Source: Lanius collurio
Taxonomy: Eukaryota > Chordata > Aves > Passeriformes > Laniidae
Reading direction: 5' to 3'
DNA length: 64,000 nt
Assembly: GCA_020086605.1 (NCBI GenBank)
Contig: JACBWW010000012.1
Coordinates: forward strand, 12,606,716-12,670,715
A model generated the notes under the pieces. It did not search any database and had not been told where the DNA came from. It saw only the letters and a program-made list of their open reading frames with translations. This document shows positions 45,001 through 58,724 of this stretch, one piece after another; position 1 is the stretch's first letter; each line of letters begins with the position of its first letter. The translations under genes and the position numbers were made by a program.

Positions 45001-48000
45001 TCTTACAGCATTTGATTTTTTTGGTTTTATTATTTTTTTAATATGCTCAAATAATCACAATTGTAATGATATTACTATAGTTACAAATATATATAGACAG
45101 TATAAGAAAAAAAAACAATTTCCCAGACATTTGTTATTGCCATACCACATATTACTTCTAATAATATCAAGATAGTATAAATTACAAAAGCAAGTAAAAC
45201 CCTAATTTTCAGAAGCCACATCCTTAGTGTTTCAGTATAAGTAATAGTTTTCATTTTGGAACTGGAACACAGGATGGTTTGCTGTCCTGCTGGCCTACCT
45301 TATTGTTTTATTAAGAATTGTGTAAGGAAAGATTACAACATTTACTTTGCTTTACATTGTTTAGTTGAGATAGTTCTGTTGGACTAGCTCCAGTTTAAAA
45401 CCAGGTGAACCAACATATAAATAAATGACGTCATTTGGATCTTTCAAAGTAGAACGGTTCTACTAAATTCTGTGGTATTCTCATGCCACACATTGTTCTG
45501 TGCGGCATCTTAGATGATCAGTTAATTTACTTAATTATTTTATAAACTGTGTGGTGTGAAAAAACTCCACTTGGTAGGAACTATGAAATTTAAGAGCTTT
45601 AAATGTAGATCTGTTGGAAAAAATGAGGCTAAAAAACCCATGCTATAGTTCCCAGACAAATTCAACTCCATGTAAACTGCAGAGTATTTGGAAAGGATAG
45701 GATGGAAAAGGAGGAGCAAGGCTGAGAGAAGAGAAGCTGGACTTGCTTTACACTTACCTTGTCTAGATATATCGTTCTCTATGTTCTCTATGTAGGAGGC
45801 CAAATAAGTGAAACTCAGGAAACCTAAACCTCATCTATACTGTTAATTATAAAAGCATTTTTGAAATAAACAAGCATCACAGAAGTCATTTCAGTATCAG
45901 TACAAGGCTTTCTTTCCCCAGTTTTACAAGAGTAAGTATTCACGAGTTGTTTTGTCATACTGATTCCATCCAAGTGGAGTTTCAGCTGTTTCTATGTAAA
46001 CCTTCTCAACTTCTTGTATCATTTTCTTTGGCCAGTTCTGGTTTTGCTAAATATCCCTGTGCTTTCCATGGAAATAGCTGACAGGCAAACCCAGGAAATT
46101 AAAGGAGGTATTTGACCAAATTCCATTCTCAACTGCACTAAAAATCCCTTTAAAACACTAGACTTCACAACCAGTTTTAGAGTATGTGGTTTTGATATAT
46201 AAACCTATGAAGTGACTGCGAGTTGCAGTACCTGAAATTGTAGAAAATAAGGCTAAATGAAATAACCCCTCAGTGTAATATTAAAATTGCACTAGAGGCA
46301 AAATGACAACTATTTGTTTTACTTCCCTGTTTTCTTGTTTGGCATTCACAACAGGCTAGCTGTGGGTTGATTTAAAAAGTCGTTGAAAATACTGTATGGA
46401 ATTTTGTATAAGCACATCTATAGGTGTTTTTTATGAAGATATATACTGTCAATCAGACAAAAAGTCAGGTCCCAAAAAAGAAAAAAACCCAAACATCCTA
46501 AAATAATTAAAACAGAATTCAAAAAATCTACTTTTGCTTTTCAGATTTCTTGCTGAGCATTCATTGACACAGTGACATTGAAAGTGATTAATAGTATTAA
46601 CCAGGATATAGAATTGTTGAGTATAACTGTGTTTCTTAGCTACAGCTTTGAGGGACACGTTTTCACAAATATTCTTAATACTCTGAAACAGTCTGAGTAT
46701 AGACTACAATATGTAAAAAAAAACATTGAACTTTTGACATTTCATGTATTTTAAAAATACTTCTCCCCGTTTCTTGCTATGTAAAATAAATCATACTTAA
46801 AATAACCATTTGGTATTCTGGTAGCTGATTTTCACATAAACAGCAAGAAGCTGCTGTAAATTAAATGTTTCCTGCTGATCCACTTCCTTTTAAAACACAG
46901 TAGGAGGGACATTAGTTAACATTAAGGCAAACACAATTATCTGCTGACTATATTGTATTAAAAATAGCTAACAGCAATAATTCTTTGGCTTCTTCCATCT
47001 TTGCAGGTATGTTATAAAATTAGTTCATGTAAACATGCTGGAAAACAGTAAAATACTTCTTAATGATTTCCTGTATGGCACTCTGAGCCTTGGCTAGAGA
47101 AGTAAATTTTAGTTGTGAAGAAACATATTAACCATATATAGTATAACCAGTTTCAAATTATCTTATTTTCAGTAGGAACAATCGAAAAGTATTTGTGGTA
47201 AATATGAAATAAACCAATTTTTTAAACATATATACCGATATATAAGTAATTTAATTCCCTCTTGTATTTGCCTTATACCCATATATGGAAATATGGAAGA
47301 TGGCTGTGTATGGTCCTTTATTCCACAATCCTCTTTTCTCCAAGAAGAACTCCCAAGCTGTTCTAATATTGTATCTGAGAGAAAGATGAGCAGAAACCAA
47401 CCAAGCAAAAAATTCATAGCTCTTTCCAGAGAGTTCAGCCTCGGGAACTTTGTTTTCTCTTGTGGTTTTGTAACAATTTTTCCAAAGTGTTCTGCCCAAA
47501 ATGGTCAAGATGTTAATTTTGATTTCTATGTATAAATAATATGTTTTTCTTAAATATTCACTTTTAATAATGCTTCCACTATTGACAGTTATAGTACTGC
47601 CCAATAATTTAATATTCAGATGCAATTATTTGGATATCATTAACTTATTTCAAATAAGCAAAAACTCTGGGATAAATTTTGTCCTAACCTAATACAGAGT
47701 TAACCTGTGCTCACATTAGTATTAGTAAGAACTGATTTTTTTTTCTGTTGGTTTTAGTTCTTTGCTAATGTGAAACCCTTTTTTTAATTGTTAAAATAAT
47801 ATTTTTTCTTACAAATGGTGCCCTTCTGAACTACTGTTTTAAATGATCAAATAATAAAAATAATATTGCACAAAAGATCTGGAACTAATTCTCAGGCATG
47901 TTGCTTTAAAAACAGCTTGTGAGTCATGTAGAAAGAAAAAGGAGAGATACAACAAAAAAGGTATAAATTATATTTCTTTTTACTGATAACTCATGACTAG

Positions 48001-50765
48001 AGTAATTCTTGCCCTTTTCAAGTATATTTATAATTAGAAAATGAAATTTTAAAATTCCTTTTCAATTAATAAAAAATATTTCTAAAAGCAAACAATGTTG
48101 TTGAGAACTCCAAGCATTTTAGATATGGTGAGCAATTTCTCCTATAAGGAACTCCATAATTTGAACACTAAAATTTGAATCCCTCCATACAGAAATTCTA
48201 GATCTGTTAAGGGGTGCAGTACTACTCATTCTGAAGTAACTTGCTTGACTCATCTGTAGAAAGGAAGACCACTCTTAGCCCAGTTGAGTCCTTTAATACA
48301 TACTATATTAGTCAGAACTGCTACTCTGTCCACATATCTAGGTAAGGAGTTATATTTAATTGTAATTAATTTGATTAGTGAGAATTGATTGATTTGATCA
48401 CTCTGACATGGATCAAGTCTAGAGTGTTGCAATTCAAAGGGCGGTGTCCTATCATACTGTCTGTATTCTTTTCTAAGGAAGACTTTTTACTTTTTCATTT
48501 TGCATCCAGTTTATCACGAAGAGTCAAATATGGAAACTCATTTTCACATTTTACTGACATTTCTGCTGCCTTTTTCAGTCAAGGTAGGATGCATAGGTTG
48601 GAATGCTGGTGTGTTAGTTTTCTGTAAGCTTTCAAGTGGGCCATCATAGTCTTCATAAAGGTCTTGAGTGTACTTCCAATGTCAGACCTTTAGGAAAAAA
48701 ATCAGTCATTCTCATCTGCCTCATTGTGTGCTCAAATATTACACCTGAGATCTGCCTTTCTAAGTCTCAAGTGGATTCAATACAAGTTCTGTCTTGTGAA
48801 TAGGAAATTAATTTATAGAACTGTGGAGAATAATCATAACTGGTATAGTCTCGCTATATCTAGTGGTTTGTGGAAATGATGAAGTATAAGAATCAAGTGA
48901 GAATGACAGTCTCACAGCAAACTTTTTTGATTACACAGAGATGGTGTTTCAATGGCAGTTACAAACATAACAATGAGTAGCATACACTAGAATTTAAATA
49001 AAACATTTGAGCGCTAGAAAAGATAATGCCAGAATAGATCCCCACTTCAATCCTTTCAGTGCCATCAAAATTTATTACTCAATGTTGGAAATTTGCAGGG
49101 ATGTATAATCGGCTGCCTTTTTGGATGCATTTTATTTCTAATTGATTTCAAAGCAATTTCCATACCTCATAAAGATGTCTCAATGTATTGCAGCCTATTT
49201 TAAAAGACAGCATTATAACTCAGCATTTGTTATTATTTGTTATTCCATGCACTTTCTTTTATTTGAAAAAGAAATATTTTGGGTAATTTTCAAACGACAA
49301 ATTTTTTATTTTCAGAATAATGAGGCTTGTCACTTGGGACAACTTTTTAGACTCTGTTACACTCTGTTCCTTTCACAGCCCTTGCAACATTAGTGGTCTG
49401 CATTGTCTTTGGACATGAGAATACGCTTCTTTTGCTGTTCCCTCCTGGGAGCATTATCCCAGGAAAGCCTCGGGTTTGTTCTATCTTATGCCAGGCTGTT
49501 TGGTTCCCATTACACTATTTATTACAGGAAAGCCCTTTAAGAGTCATGCTTTTGACATACTTGAGCTCTCTCAGCACTCTTCTCTTTCTTGTCTTTATTT
49601 TCTCATCATGACCCTTTAGGTCAGACACAGTAAGGCTATGTTTATATAATCTACATATTATTAACATCAAAACACATCCTCATGCACATTGCTTGTAGAG
49701 CCTTTTGGGCATGGTTTGGAAGTTATTTGTTTTACCTGTGTTGTAGGGCCTCATTTTGAGTCAAAGTTGTTGTGAAAAGGATAGGTACTTACCTCCCTGT
49801 TGCCCCATCCCCCAGAATGGGGTCATGAATTTATGTACTTTTTTTTTTTCTACAGTAAGACAGAATCTACATCTACTTTAAAAAGTCACTGGAGAGGGAT
49901 ATACAGCATTTAAGTATTCTGCATGATCTGAAAGTTTTCTTGGTTCTTTTCACATGGTGGTTTTATATTTAGATGCAGAGGGAGATCAGAATGAAATTAG
50001 TACTATTTATACAGCAGCGGGTCATTGCTTTAAGAGAAACCTTAGACTTGTGCATTGTCTGCTAGTGCAGTGTGCTTTGAGGACAGCCATATTGGCCTAA
50101 GGCATTTCTTCAGCTGAAACATATTATAAATCTTTTCCAAAATGTGCAAAGCCAAAATTCTCCTTTGAGATAGCAAATAGCAAGTTTGACTAAGTTGAAT
50201 CCATGAAGCGTGTTTTCGTATAGTTGAAGTCAATGGTCCTGAAGGCATTTGATGGAAGACAACATCCAAAGGGATGGAACACAGAAATTAAAGTGATTGC
50301 CTTTTAGGCTTTGCCTAAAGATGTTGGGACAGAGTTCATCTTAAAATTCTGAGGTTTTGACAGAGGAAAATTGTAACAGTGATTGATTTCTAAGAAACTA
50401 AATTGATGGTAGCAGCATATCGTATGTTGGTAAGGAAGAAATTTTCTTGTTCCTTCATTATTTCTCAGTATAAGTAAACCATTTCCAAATGTTAAAAGCA
50501 TAATTGGATAAAATAAAAACACTGGTATTTAGTACTTGCATTTATCTCCTTTAAAAAAAATTGGTGTCATCCAGCATTTCCAAAAGCCTTCTAGCAATTA
50601 GAAAGTTTTCATGAAATTACCTTTGTCTTCTGAATTACTTAGCAGTGGTGCTATATTCTTTAGAACATTATCTCCTGATTATTTACTATTTTGAAAAATT
50701 ATTCTGGCAAGATTATTTGTACTGTAATTTCTTATTGAAAGATTCATATATCATATGAATCATAT
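40610..50765. other. 10-kb gene-poor stretch
   Basis: Very AT-rich. I found no exon with paired splice sites and a sustained frame, no RNA gene and no named dispersed repeat, apart from the simple repeat at 42.03 kb and an adjacent T14/A10 tract at 44223-44251. Open frames (for example 47251-47625 minus, 124 codons) have no recognisable domain. Confidence 0.4.
42027..42077. repeat. (TTTTG)n simple repeat
   Basis: TTTGTTTGTTTTTG grading into five TTTTG units. It is a plain microsatellite. Confidence 0.95.
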
Positions 50766-50768
50766 TTA

Positions 50769-50848
50769 ATCATATTTCTAAAAGTGACCATGTATGTGCA
50801 AAAAGACTTTGATCATATTTCTAAAAGTGATCATGTATGTGCAAAAAG
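50769..50848. repeat. 43-bp tandem duplication (two copies)
   Basis: ATCATATTTCTAAAAGTGAC followed by CATGTATGTGCAAAAAG occurs at 50769 and again at 50812. The aligned part has one C/T difference, so the duplication is fairly recent. Confidence 0.95.
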
Positions 50849-51228
50849 TTAGAGATAAATGATCTAGAATTTGTTTAGAAAATTGGCCTCTTCCCACAAA
50901 CTCTTTTAAAGAAAATAGGAGGAGCAGCAGTACCAGAAAGGACTGTACTCCTGGTACTCATTGGAAAATTAAAAATGTAATGACTTAGTGTAATTAAGTG
51001 ACTGCATTCACAGCATCTTATCTTTCATATTTCTATTCAGTAGAAATAGTATTTTTCAATCTCCCATTTATTAATATTTTATTTCAACACATTCTTGCTG
51101 CACTTCTGCAGCATCAGATCTACAAATGCTTTGAAATGCTGGAAAATCTGGACAAATATTCTGTGCTTTTGTACTATTGCATTGTTTTGCCTTTCCTGGT
51201 GCAAAATTACTCCATCACAAAAGGATTA

Positions 51229-51800
51229 TCACAGAATCACAGAATGCTGGAGATTGTAATAACCTCCCGAGGTTATTGTCCAGTCTCCCGGTTCTAGCTG
51301 GGACATCCAGAGTTGTCTGCCCAGGATCACACTCAGGTGGCTTTTAAATATCTCCAAGGAGAGAGACTCCACAGCACTCCTGGGCAACCTGTGCCAGTTC
51401 TCAGTCACCACCATGATGAAAAAGTGTTTCCTGATTTTCAGCGGGAGTGTCCAGTATTTCAGTTTGTATTTCAGAGCCCATTGGCTCTGGTCCTGTCACT
51501 GGTCACCACTGGGAAGAGTTTTTATCCTATTTGCTCTCTCCCTTCAGTTCTTTGTATACATTGGGAAGATCACCCTGAGTTTTCTCCTCTCCAGGCTGAT
51601 GAGTCCCAGCTCTCCACACCATTCCTCATAGGAGAGACGCTCCAGTCCCTTCATCATCTTTGTGGTTCTTTGTACTCCTCCCAGTATGTTCCTCCCGTAC
51701 TGAGGAGCCCAAAACTGGACACAGTATTCCAGGTGACCTCACCAGTTTCCTCAGCCTGGCAGTGCTTTGCCTAGTGCAGCCCAGGACACCACCAGCCTAC
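51229..51800 (-). repeat. CR1 LINE, 3' half fragment
   Basis: It starts ATCACAGAATCACAGAATGC and continues CTCCACAGCACTCCTGGGCAACCTGTGCCAG, AAAAAGTGTTTCCTGATTTTC and GCTCTGGTCCTGTCACTGG, the reverse complement of avian CR1. The open frames of 72 and 153 codons here are shadows of this element. Confidence 0.9.
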
Positions 51801-52214
51801 CTTGCTGGTTCATTATCACTATGAGAGAGCATTCTGAAGGCACACATGCACAAAAACTGTCTCCTACCACAGTTCTCTTCAGAAGCACACACTATCTAAA
51901 TAGCCACTCTTTTTTACTCTGTTTGCTTGGTACCATGTTCAGAACCATGAAACATCACCTTTGAAGACTGATTTGAAATCTGGTACCGGGAAAGATACTG
52001 TAGAGCCACCCAGTCACATGAGATAGAGCCAGGGCTTGAAAATACAGTAAGAATATTCACAGTCCATAAAAATAATGTAGCTCTTCATGAGATACTTTTC
52101 ACAGCATTCTTGGTAAATGCTAAGGAGTTTTTTTGCATATAATTTTTCGTAAGCTTAGATGGTATGGAAATAATGACAGCATCTAAGAAATTTTCCTTTA
52201 TTAAGTTTATTTTT

Positions 52215-52325
52215 TTCAGAGAACCACAGAATGCTTTGGGTTGGAAGGAAACCTTAAATATCACCTAGTCCAAGTCCCCAGACATGGGAAGAGACATCTT
52301 CCAGATCCTTTGCATTTATTTTATA
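52215..52325 (-). repeat. CR1 LINE, 3' end fragment
   Basis: GAGAACCACAGAATGCTTTGGGTTGGAAGGAAACCTTAAATATCACC is the reverse complement of the CR1 3' terminus. Only about 110 bp remain. Confidence 0.9.
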
Positions 52326-53659
52326 ACATACCTTGGGATTCAGCCATGGAGAATCACTGAGTGACTTGTGTCACCACAGTCTCACTACTGCCTTGCTGAA
52401 CTGTACTCACATATTGCCCACTTTCTCACAAACTCACTGGTTCTTCATGAAGTAGAATAGTTTGAACTATTAAAAGGAATAGTTATTTTAATTGACCATT
52501 ACATGACACAATTTCTAAAAAGCTTGCTGTATTTTCTAGTTTAAGGTTGAAAACTGAAGTAGTATTTTTTCCCACAGAGAAATATTTTTATTTAGATTTT
52601 TAAAAATTGCAGATAACTGAAATATGGCTGTTTAGATAACTGATAAAATAAACCCAATCAAGTTTCTCGGATTCTAAATCAATTTCAATGCATTCTAGGA
52701 AAATTATGGATCTTTATATGTTTGGAACTGATTTGCACATATCTTTCATCAGTTAAAAACTGCTTTTCAACTATATAGTCTTGACATACTCCTTTTTTTT
52801 TCAATATTAAACAATAATGGTGTTTAATTGTCCTGTGAGCCTCATATATAAACTCTTTTGGTTAACATTAAGTTCAGTACTGGAAAATTTAACTCTAAGT
52901 TCTCTCTAAGAGTTTTTTCACTTCAGAAATAGGGTATTTGTCGAGAAGATTATTATCTGCTACACAGCTTTTAGATTTGTTAGAGAACATCCAAGGTATG
53001 CTTATTTCTCTGTCCTACAACTAAAATTATACTTTAAAAAGTCTACAAAATATAATAAAGATCAAAGCAAATCCCCTTCCTCCCACCCTAAGGAGTAGGG
53101 AAGAAAAAGAGAAACAGAACAAAGTGGATAAAAATGGAATTAGGAAAGAGGCAGAAAGAGACAGATAAAATATTAATTTAAAATATGAAGGCCTTCACTT
53201 CGCTATTCTATGGGATAAATGGTCATCACCTTCACATTAATTTTTCAATGAAAAGCCCTTTAAAACTATTTTGTGCAATTTTTACAATTATTTAATTCCT
53301 TCTGAGGCTTTTTATAAAGAAAATATTTCTGAAATTATTCTCAAAACAATTCTATTTCTGACAACTCTTGTTAGTGAGGTTTCTTAAAGCTTCACATGAT
53401 TACATATTAATATTAAGAAAGATTTTAAGTAATAAATCACCTTATTTAGGCCAGTCATCTTTTACTATTTTTTATGGCCTCAAGCAGACATAAATTATCT
53501 TTGAAAATACTTCTTCTTTGCTAAGTGTTGCTTGTGACTAAAAGACAAAAGAACTCAGAGCAAAAGAGAAACATAAAATGTGAAAGTGAAGCCCTAAAAT
53601 CTATACATCACTTAAAGCAAAAAAAGGCAATGTTTGAAAAGTGTCTAGCATTGTTCCCA

Positions 53660-53950
53660 TATTTTTAAAGGATTAAGGAATGACTCCAGGTATCACAAGC
53701 TGGCAAACTTCTCTTCAGTGTTATAAAAACTGCTGCAGTACAATTAAGGAGAAAGTAATGAAACACTTGGATAAATATATGCTGATATGATCAAACCAGC
53801 CTAGCTGCCACAAGGGTAAATCACACGTTCTTGACCAACTAAATTCTCTGAGTCAACAGTACAGTGTATAAAGGGCATCTTGAGGAAGTAATTTACTTTG
53901 ATTTTTCGAAAGGATTTCTGACAAAATCTCTCAGAAGAAACTAGGAAGAA
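53660..53950 (+). pseudogene. old CR1-type LINE reverse-transcriptase relic
   Basis: AAAGTAATGAAACACTTGGA, then CTGCCACAAGGGTAAATCAC, TTCTTGACCAACTAAATTC and GTAATTTACTTTGATTTTTCG keep the order of the CR1 RT region (GF-KGKSCLTNL-- then VYLDFSKAFDTV). It is heavily diverged, plus orientation. Confidence 0.5.
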
Positions 53951-55789
53951 AAATAAAACAGCCAAGAGGTAAGACCAAAAATCTGAGAAGGTTTAAAAGT
54001 AAGCAAGCAAGCCAAAATAAGCAAAGTTTTAATAAATAGTTTCTTCACAGACTAGGGAGGAATTCTTATCAGGCAATATAAAATGCTTAAGGAAAAAGAA
54101 GGTTTATGCTTTTACCAACTAGCGAATAGTTTATCTTGTTTTAGTAATTATGCTGCCTAGATTGGTGATTTCCAGGATATCTCTCATGACTGCCTTTTCA
54201 TTGCAGTTCAGTAAGAACACTGATGTATTTTAGGTATCATTTTATTTTAATCACACTTTTCCAGTACCATAGCTTCAAAGCATCAAATTGACATTGCTGC
54301 AGTGCACAGTCCTTCTGACTTAGTGCTTTGTTTTTCTCAGTGTCCCTTGATGCAGTGAAGTATTTGCCTGAGTATTTAGGAAATTAGTTTAGAAAAGCAA
54401 CCTGGATCAAAATTACCCCATATCCCCTCCAGCAAGGAGTCAGAGATTGGCCAGGTTACTTTGTTTATCCAGTTCACCGTGTAGTCACATAAGTAAGTAA
54501 GTACATCTGGGGATGTAAGAGAGGGAACAGAGCAAGGGCAGGAACAGTGGCCACAGCAGATTCCTTCTTTTGATGACAATATCTGTTTATTCTTGCTTCA
54601 CATTATATTTGAAACTGTGTCTAACAGCTTCAGCTAGTGAAACAGGAAGTGAAGTCAATTATATTCCATTCAAACTTGAACTCTAGTAGTGGCTAGCTCA
54701 GACAGAAATGTAAATGGCAAGACATTTCTGATAAATGCAATGATGAGAGGTACTCTAAAAGGCTTGTAATAAAATATGATACATCTTTGAGATATATATT
54801 GATTTTCACCGGACAGCTACGTTGGATCCATTTCACTTTACTGAAGTTTCATCAACAGTCGAACTGGTAATCACAAAGGAAAAATATTAACATTTTTTTG
54901 AGCTAGAAGAGTCTTCTCTGCATTGTTACGAGAAATACTTAAAAATGAACTTCACAGGATGCTTGAAGGTTTACAAAACAAAATATAAGCATGCACGATG
55001 TACGTTATTAAATATGCTTACTAAAATAGCATTTCATATACATTAAAAAAAAATTATCTTTTGTATTTTTTCAGATTTTTAGTAGAAAGAGAGCCAGAAA
55101 AAACTGATTAACTAGGTTAAGTGCTAATCTAAGAGTTTCCTGCCATACAGAGATCTTAATAAATCAGCAAAATGTCACCATTAAACAAATAACTGAATAA
55201 ATAGCTTTATGTTTTACCAAAATTAATGTAGAGGTGAGAAAGATATAACAGAAAATTCCTTGGTTCCTTGATATCTTGATTACACCTGAATATTTTGACC
55301 AAAGATTGTTGGTAATGGATAATGGAAAGGAGTTATCTCTGGGTTTTTCACTGTTCAGGTACTTGTAGCAGGTGATGGACAGCCAAAATATTATGAGCAG
55401 CATGGGCACAGTACCATTTCTGGCTACCTTGCAGGAAGATAAACAGCACATCATCTTGTTTCCTCTGGCTGTACATGGACAAGAATGGCATGCAAGAGCA
55501 GGATTTTAGCATGCATGGAAGGAGACAAAGTTAGAGTTAATAGATTGATGTGGATGGGACAGTTTCTTCAGAGCAGTGGATTTATAAAATATCTCTAGCT
55601 ACATCTACAATCTGTGAATATTCTACTTCAATTTAGTAAAATTTGAGTTTGTGAGCTCTCCTGAGGGTTAGTTTGGAGTGGTTTTTGTTGAAAGATCAGA
55701 GAGGTGCCATTTCCTCAGAACACAGTATGTTCCCTAACCAGTCTGTCCTACCATTTATTCACATTGATCTTTAGGGAAACAGATTTCTT

Positions 55790-55985
55790 CAGGTTGCATG
55801 CTGCAAAGAGTCATTGAGAATGAAAGAAAGGAAGCAGCAAAATCTCTTAAACATGTCTTATTTAGCAGTATTATTAATAATCTGAAAGAGAGGGGTGTTA
55901 AAAAGAAGATAGCAAGTTTCAAAAATGATGCTAAATTAGAAGGTTTTGCAAATATTAGTGAAAACAGAGATAAAACAGAAGAGTG
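55790..55985 (+). pseudogene. possible continuation of the LINE RT relic
   Basis: An open frame of 62 codons reads LFSSIINNLKERGVKKKI, then ASFKNDAKLEGFA, which aligns by eye with the CR1 RT segment LFNIFINDLD--------SKFADDTKL-G. The segment expected between this and the relic at 53.66-53.95 kb is about 200 bp in a CR1, but here the gap is about 1.8 kb. Confidence 0.35.
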
Positions 55986-55999
55986 AAAGGAGGTTGCAA

Positions 56000-58640
56000 A
56001 TACAGGAAGAAAATAAGTAAGCCAAAGAAAGTTTGCTTAGAAAATTCTAAGTTAATTATATGGAGAAAAATATTATGAAAAAAGTTCAGCATTAGAAATA
56101 TGGAAAGTAGTAAAAATAAACAAGCTACAAGGACAATAATTGAGCAGCAAATAGCATATGAATCTGAATTGGAACACGGAATAAAAAACCAAGCAATTTT
56201 TTTTGGGAGGCAAACTCCCTTCTTGAGCTCTCTGATCTGTAGAGCATGTAAATAAACTGTATCATCTTTCAGAATAGTGCATCTTGTTCACTCAAGTTTA
56301 TCTCGCCAATTTTGTGAGCTGGTTGCGAGAGGATGTATCACCATAATGAAGCATTTTTATCATGCACAAAGTTAATGCAGGATGTGAGCTACATTGCTAT
56401 AAGCAGAAGAATTATAATCTCTTACTATCTTTGAGGCCAGAGGTAGGTGCAGTGCAGCTGTTCACGGCAGAGGGAAGGGCTTTGTCCCAATTCCATCATT
56501 TCAGGTCATTCTCTGCAGGCTGGGTCATATGGTGGGGCATTCTGCCAACTGAAGAGCTGCAAAGCATATTTTTTGCACTCACATTTTCACATCCTGAAGA
56601 GCACTGCAGTTTCTCACTGGAGAAGCTGCAAAGAAACTGCAGTGCTTCACTCAAATCTTTAAGATTGAATAAGTGAGTTGCTGGTGCAATGGTGGAGAAT
56701 GAGAGAGCAGGTGGAACACTGTAATATTAACACTGTCAGTAATATAATTACTTGCTCTACGTATCTCAGGCCTTTCTTATCTCTGTAAGGAAGACTTGAA
56801 ATCAAAACACTTTTTGGTACTGGAAGGGTTGGCTTGTGGAAGAGGGTTAAACAACTAGACATATGTTCATGAATATGATTATGTCTGCATGGCACCTTAG
56901 GGGCTGGACCATGGAGCTCACTAAGGCTGCTGTGCTCCTTGATGTGTCTCAGTTCTTTTCATGGTCAAATACAGGACACTTGTAGCATTCCCTATAGGCT
57001 TAGAAAGGCTTCTGCAGCTCAAACAGCCTACAAATCCATCTGCCATCGTATTTCACAATATTGGGACCCTCCTATGAAGAGTCACATGGCTGACCTGTCA
57101 TGGGCCATGTTATGGCACTGCAAGGCAGCTGATGCTTGGCCATGTGTGATTCAGGCAGAAGCATGCTCCAGCTTGCTAGGACATGATCTAAGTTTTCAGT
57201 CAGAAGCACACCCCAAATCTATTTCACTTTTAGTTTTCCAGTACACAATAAACACACCATTCATACCCAAACAGTGTGGGCCAGGGATAACTATGGACCT
57301 TAAGAAAGGGGCTTTAAAAACTCACTTCACAAAAACAGAGATGAAATCTATATAACATGCCTAACAGCTAACTGAAGAGAACTTAATGAGCATTCCCTAA
57401 CAAAACAGATCCTGTACAATAAAATGGAAACTGGCATGTGTACAGTACTATGCAGTTTAACGTGAGCAATAGTAAATGAGATGACATTAGGATGTTACTA
57501 AGTGCTAACTCTTAAGAGACCTTGGATATGTATCCTGCATTCCAAAGCATGCTGAAAGTACTGGAAATATCCATTGCTATTGTCACTAGAATATTCTGCA
57601 GTTGCTTGTCACGTTTTTGAGCCAAACATGCATAGTGTGCACAGCTATCATCCTCCAAGGGTGCTGCCAGGTTTGAATAGCTTTATTTTATGCCATGATC
57701 ACATTCATCCCTTCTGGCTGCAGGTATCTCAGGAAATGGTGGTTCAGACTGTCTCCTTAGGCACTGGGTGTCCTTCATACCTTCTTCAGAATTGCACTTG
57801 ACATTTCAGTATCCCACACTTAGTATATGTGATACGTCGTGCTGATTTCCACACTTGAGTTAGGCATCAGGAAGAGTTCAATGTTCTTGCCCCAAAGAGA
57901 GAATATATTTCAAAGGATTGAGGCTTAAAAAAATTGATGTAAACAGGAGACATGAGACAAAAGAATAATTTAAAAAACAGTGCAATATGAGTATTTTGTA
58001 AAAGATACACATATGCAGCACATTATTGATAAGCTTGACAGAAAGATTGCAGCTCTATGATAAAAAAAAAAAAAGAGTTCTGAAGGAGCGGAAGAACGTC
58101 AACAGCTGGGCAGCTGTTACGGAAAAACCTTATCCTAGTTCTAAACAATAAGCTGCAAAGATGTGAGGATCCTGATGCATCTGCAGCTGGGATGCTGAGT
58201 ATGAACATGAAATCAGTGGCAGTGAAATGTTTTCTCAGGGCAGGGCCCTGTTTTATCTCCGAGCCCTAACCTGAAGCAGTGTCAGCACAAATACAAAAAG
58301 TGGATGTATCTATTTTTGTAAGTCTTCCTCCAGATAGGCTAAGTTAACCTAAGACTAAATCAGTTACTCTTAAATTAAATCTGGCAGAAGTCAAAAGTCC
58401 TACTGGTTTCAGACCTATTTCCATTGGCACTTCTGATGACAAGTCTTACCTACTTTAAAAGTCTTAAATTATATAGCATGGTCTCTAATGTAAGAATTCA
58501 TCTTCTTTTACAGTATTTATGCCTACTAATACTTATACTAATACCTAAGTGCCTATTAAAATCTACCAGCATTATTACATCCCCCCTAGTCTTTTTTTTT
58601 AGTTTTTGTTCTTTGGAGTAGGAGTCATCTTTGTTCTCTT
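56000..58640. other. no gene recognised
   Basis: Contains two longer plus-strand open frames (56362-56676, 104 codons; 56939-57355, 138 codons) without recognisable domains or splice support. An A13 run lies near 58060-58073. Confidence 0.35.
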
Positions 58641-58649
58641 TTTTTTTTT

Positions 58650-58720
58650 TTTTTTGTACAGCTCCTAGCACAATGGGACCATGATCTGAGACTGATTTTC
58701 TTAAAGTTCTAGAGGAGATG
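58650..58720 (+). repeat. possible ancient amniote repeat tail
   Basis: TTGTACAGCTCCTAGCACAATGGGACCATGATCTGAGACTG resembles a tail (TGTACAG-GCCTAGCACAATGGG-CC-TGATCT) that I know from reptile interspersed repeats. A T17 run precedes it. Confidence 0.35.
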
Positions 58721-58724
58721 TATT

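Noticed and set aside
51313..51774. 153-codon plus-strand open frame
   Set aside because: It is the antisense reading of a CR1 fragment.
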